Part shown: piece by piece, positions 63,733-64,000 of the stretch
Position numbering within the stretch: the first letter of the stretch is position 1
Layout: every line of letters starts with the position of its first letter
NCBI RefSeq assembly: GCF_004152935.1
Contig: NZ_SETE01000007.1
Span: forward strand, 62,001 to 126,000
Direction of reading: 5' to 3'
DNA from: Brumimicrobium glaciale
GTDB lineage: Bacteria; Bacteroidota; Bacteroidia; Flavobacteriales_D; Crocinitomicaceae
DNA: 64,000 nucleotides
Notes under the pieces: model-generated
The model's database searches: none
The model's input: only the letters and a program-made list of their open reading frames with translations
What the model was told of the DNA's origin: nothing
Translations under genes and position numbers: made by a program

Positions 63733-64000
63733 GTGAGCTTTTCTATCAATTCAGAAATACAATCATCAATTTGCATTCTTTCTTTTTCAGGAACAATTCT
63801 GACGAAAGATAAAGTGGATGAAACACTAGAAATGGTGGATCATGAATTGGCGGAAGGTCAAAGAAAATTCATAATTGATTTAAAAGCATTAAAACAAATC
63901 AATAGCAGTGGTTTGAATTTAATATTGCGGATATTTACACACATTCGAAATAAAGGAGGAGAATTGATTCTCGTTCAGGCTAACAAAACGGTTAGCGAAC
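63733..64000 (+). CDS. STAS-domain anti-sigma-factor-antagonist-like protein (partial)
   Basis: Starts at GTG 63733, three bases after the Fur-family stop, and runs off the window end (89 codons seen). It has the STAS fold pattern: ICILSFSGTILT, KFIIDLKALKQINSSGLNLI (Ser-Ser-Gly-Leu at the phosphorylation position) and GGELILVQANKTV. Such proteins act as phospho-switch partners in partner-switching regulation or as general STAS proteins. No partner kinase is visible in the window. Confidence 0.85.
   Translation, partial: MSFSINSEIQSSICILSFSGTILTKDKVDETLEMVDHELAEGQRKFIIDLKALKQINSSGLNLILRIFTHIRNKGGELILVQANKTVSE

Overview
This window is AT-rich chromosomal DNA from a member of the Bacteroidota, most likely order Flavobacteriales; a Fluviicola/Crocinitomix-like genus is a guess. 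The evidence is four secreted proteins with Por/type IX secretion (T9SS) sorting domains (three type A, one type B/gliding-associated), a general lack of Shine-Dalgarno sequences, several TTTG-N19-TAnnTTTG promoters of the Bacteroidota housekeeping sigma factor, and a tmRNA with a lineage-typical acceptor domain. No tRNA, rRNA, CRISPR array, intact transposase or integrase was found.

Layout. 1-14.4 kb is accessory: secreted or membrane proteins of unknown function (alpha/beta hydrolase, DUF2059, beta-barrel, two T9SS cargo proteins), a YdbS/YdbT-like PH-domain pair, a GNAT acetyltransferase, a DksA-like protein and a two-gene HEPN-type module whose second gene carries a premature TGA. 14.4-26.7 kb holds a B12-binding-type radical SAM enzyme, a DUF4349 lipoprotein with a coupled methyltransferase, an S41 protease with a secreted helical partner, TPR and cupin proteins and an esterase. 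26.7-29 kb is a nuclease cassette: a small protein translationally coupled to a DUF1016 (YhcG-type) PDDEXK nuclease, bracketed by near-perfect palindromes and followed by a decayed second copy of the nuclease gene. 29-37 kb has a Kelch/T9SS protein, an exo/endonuclease/phosphatase-fold protein, DUF6624, DUF6157 and SRPBCC proteins (the last with a decayed tandem copy), a beta-barrel protein and a YoaP-like fragment.

37-57.5 kb is the more conserved part: an arsenosugar pair (ArsS plus TIGR04282 glycosyltransferase), priA, ssrA (tmRNA), a SatD/DUF3307 pair, uvrB, a ClC channel, DinB and NlpC/P60 proteins, glyA, fumarylacetoacetase and a RelA/SpoT-type (p)ppGpp enzyme. The tmRNA 3' end plus terminator is repeated as a perfect 66-bp direct repeat 120 bp downstream, which looks like an integration scar. 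The SatD pair is preceded by four repeats with an exact 28-bp period. 57.5-64 kb has a coiled-coil membrane protein, a large nested palindromic element, a short-chain dehydrogenase, a large gliding-motility-type secreted protein, a Fur-family regulator and the start of a STAS-domain protein cut by the window edge.

A recurring theme is repeat-driven remodelling: decayed partial gene copies (nuclease, SRPBCC), palindromic elements at 27.1, 28.8, 44.5 and 58.6 kb, and the duplicated tmRNA end. The best candidates for undescribed biology are the palindrome-flanked DUF1016 cassette, the ssrA scar, the 28-bp iterons and the HEPN-type pair.
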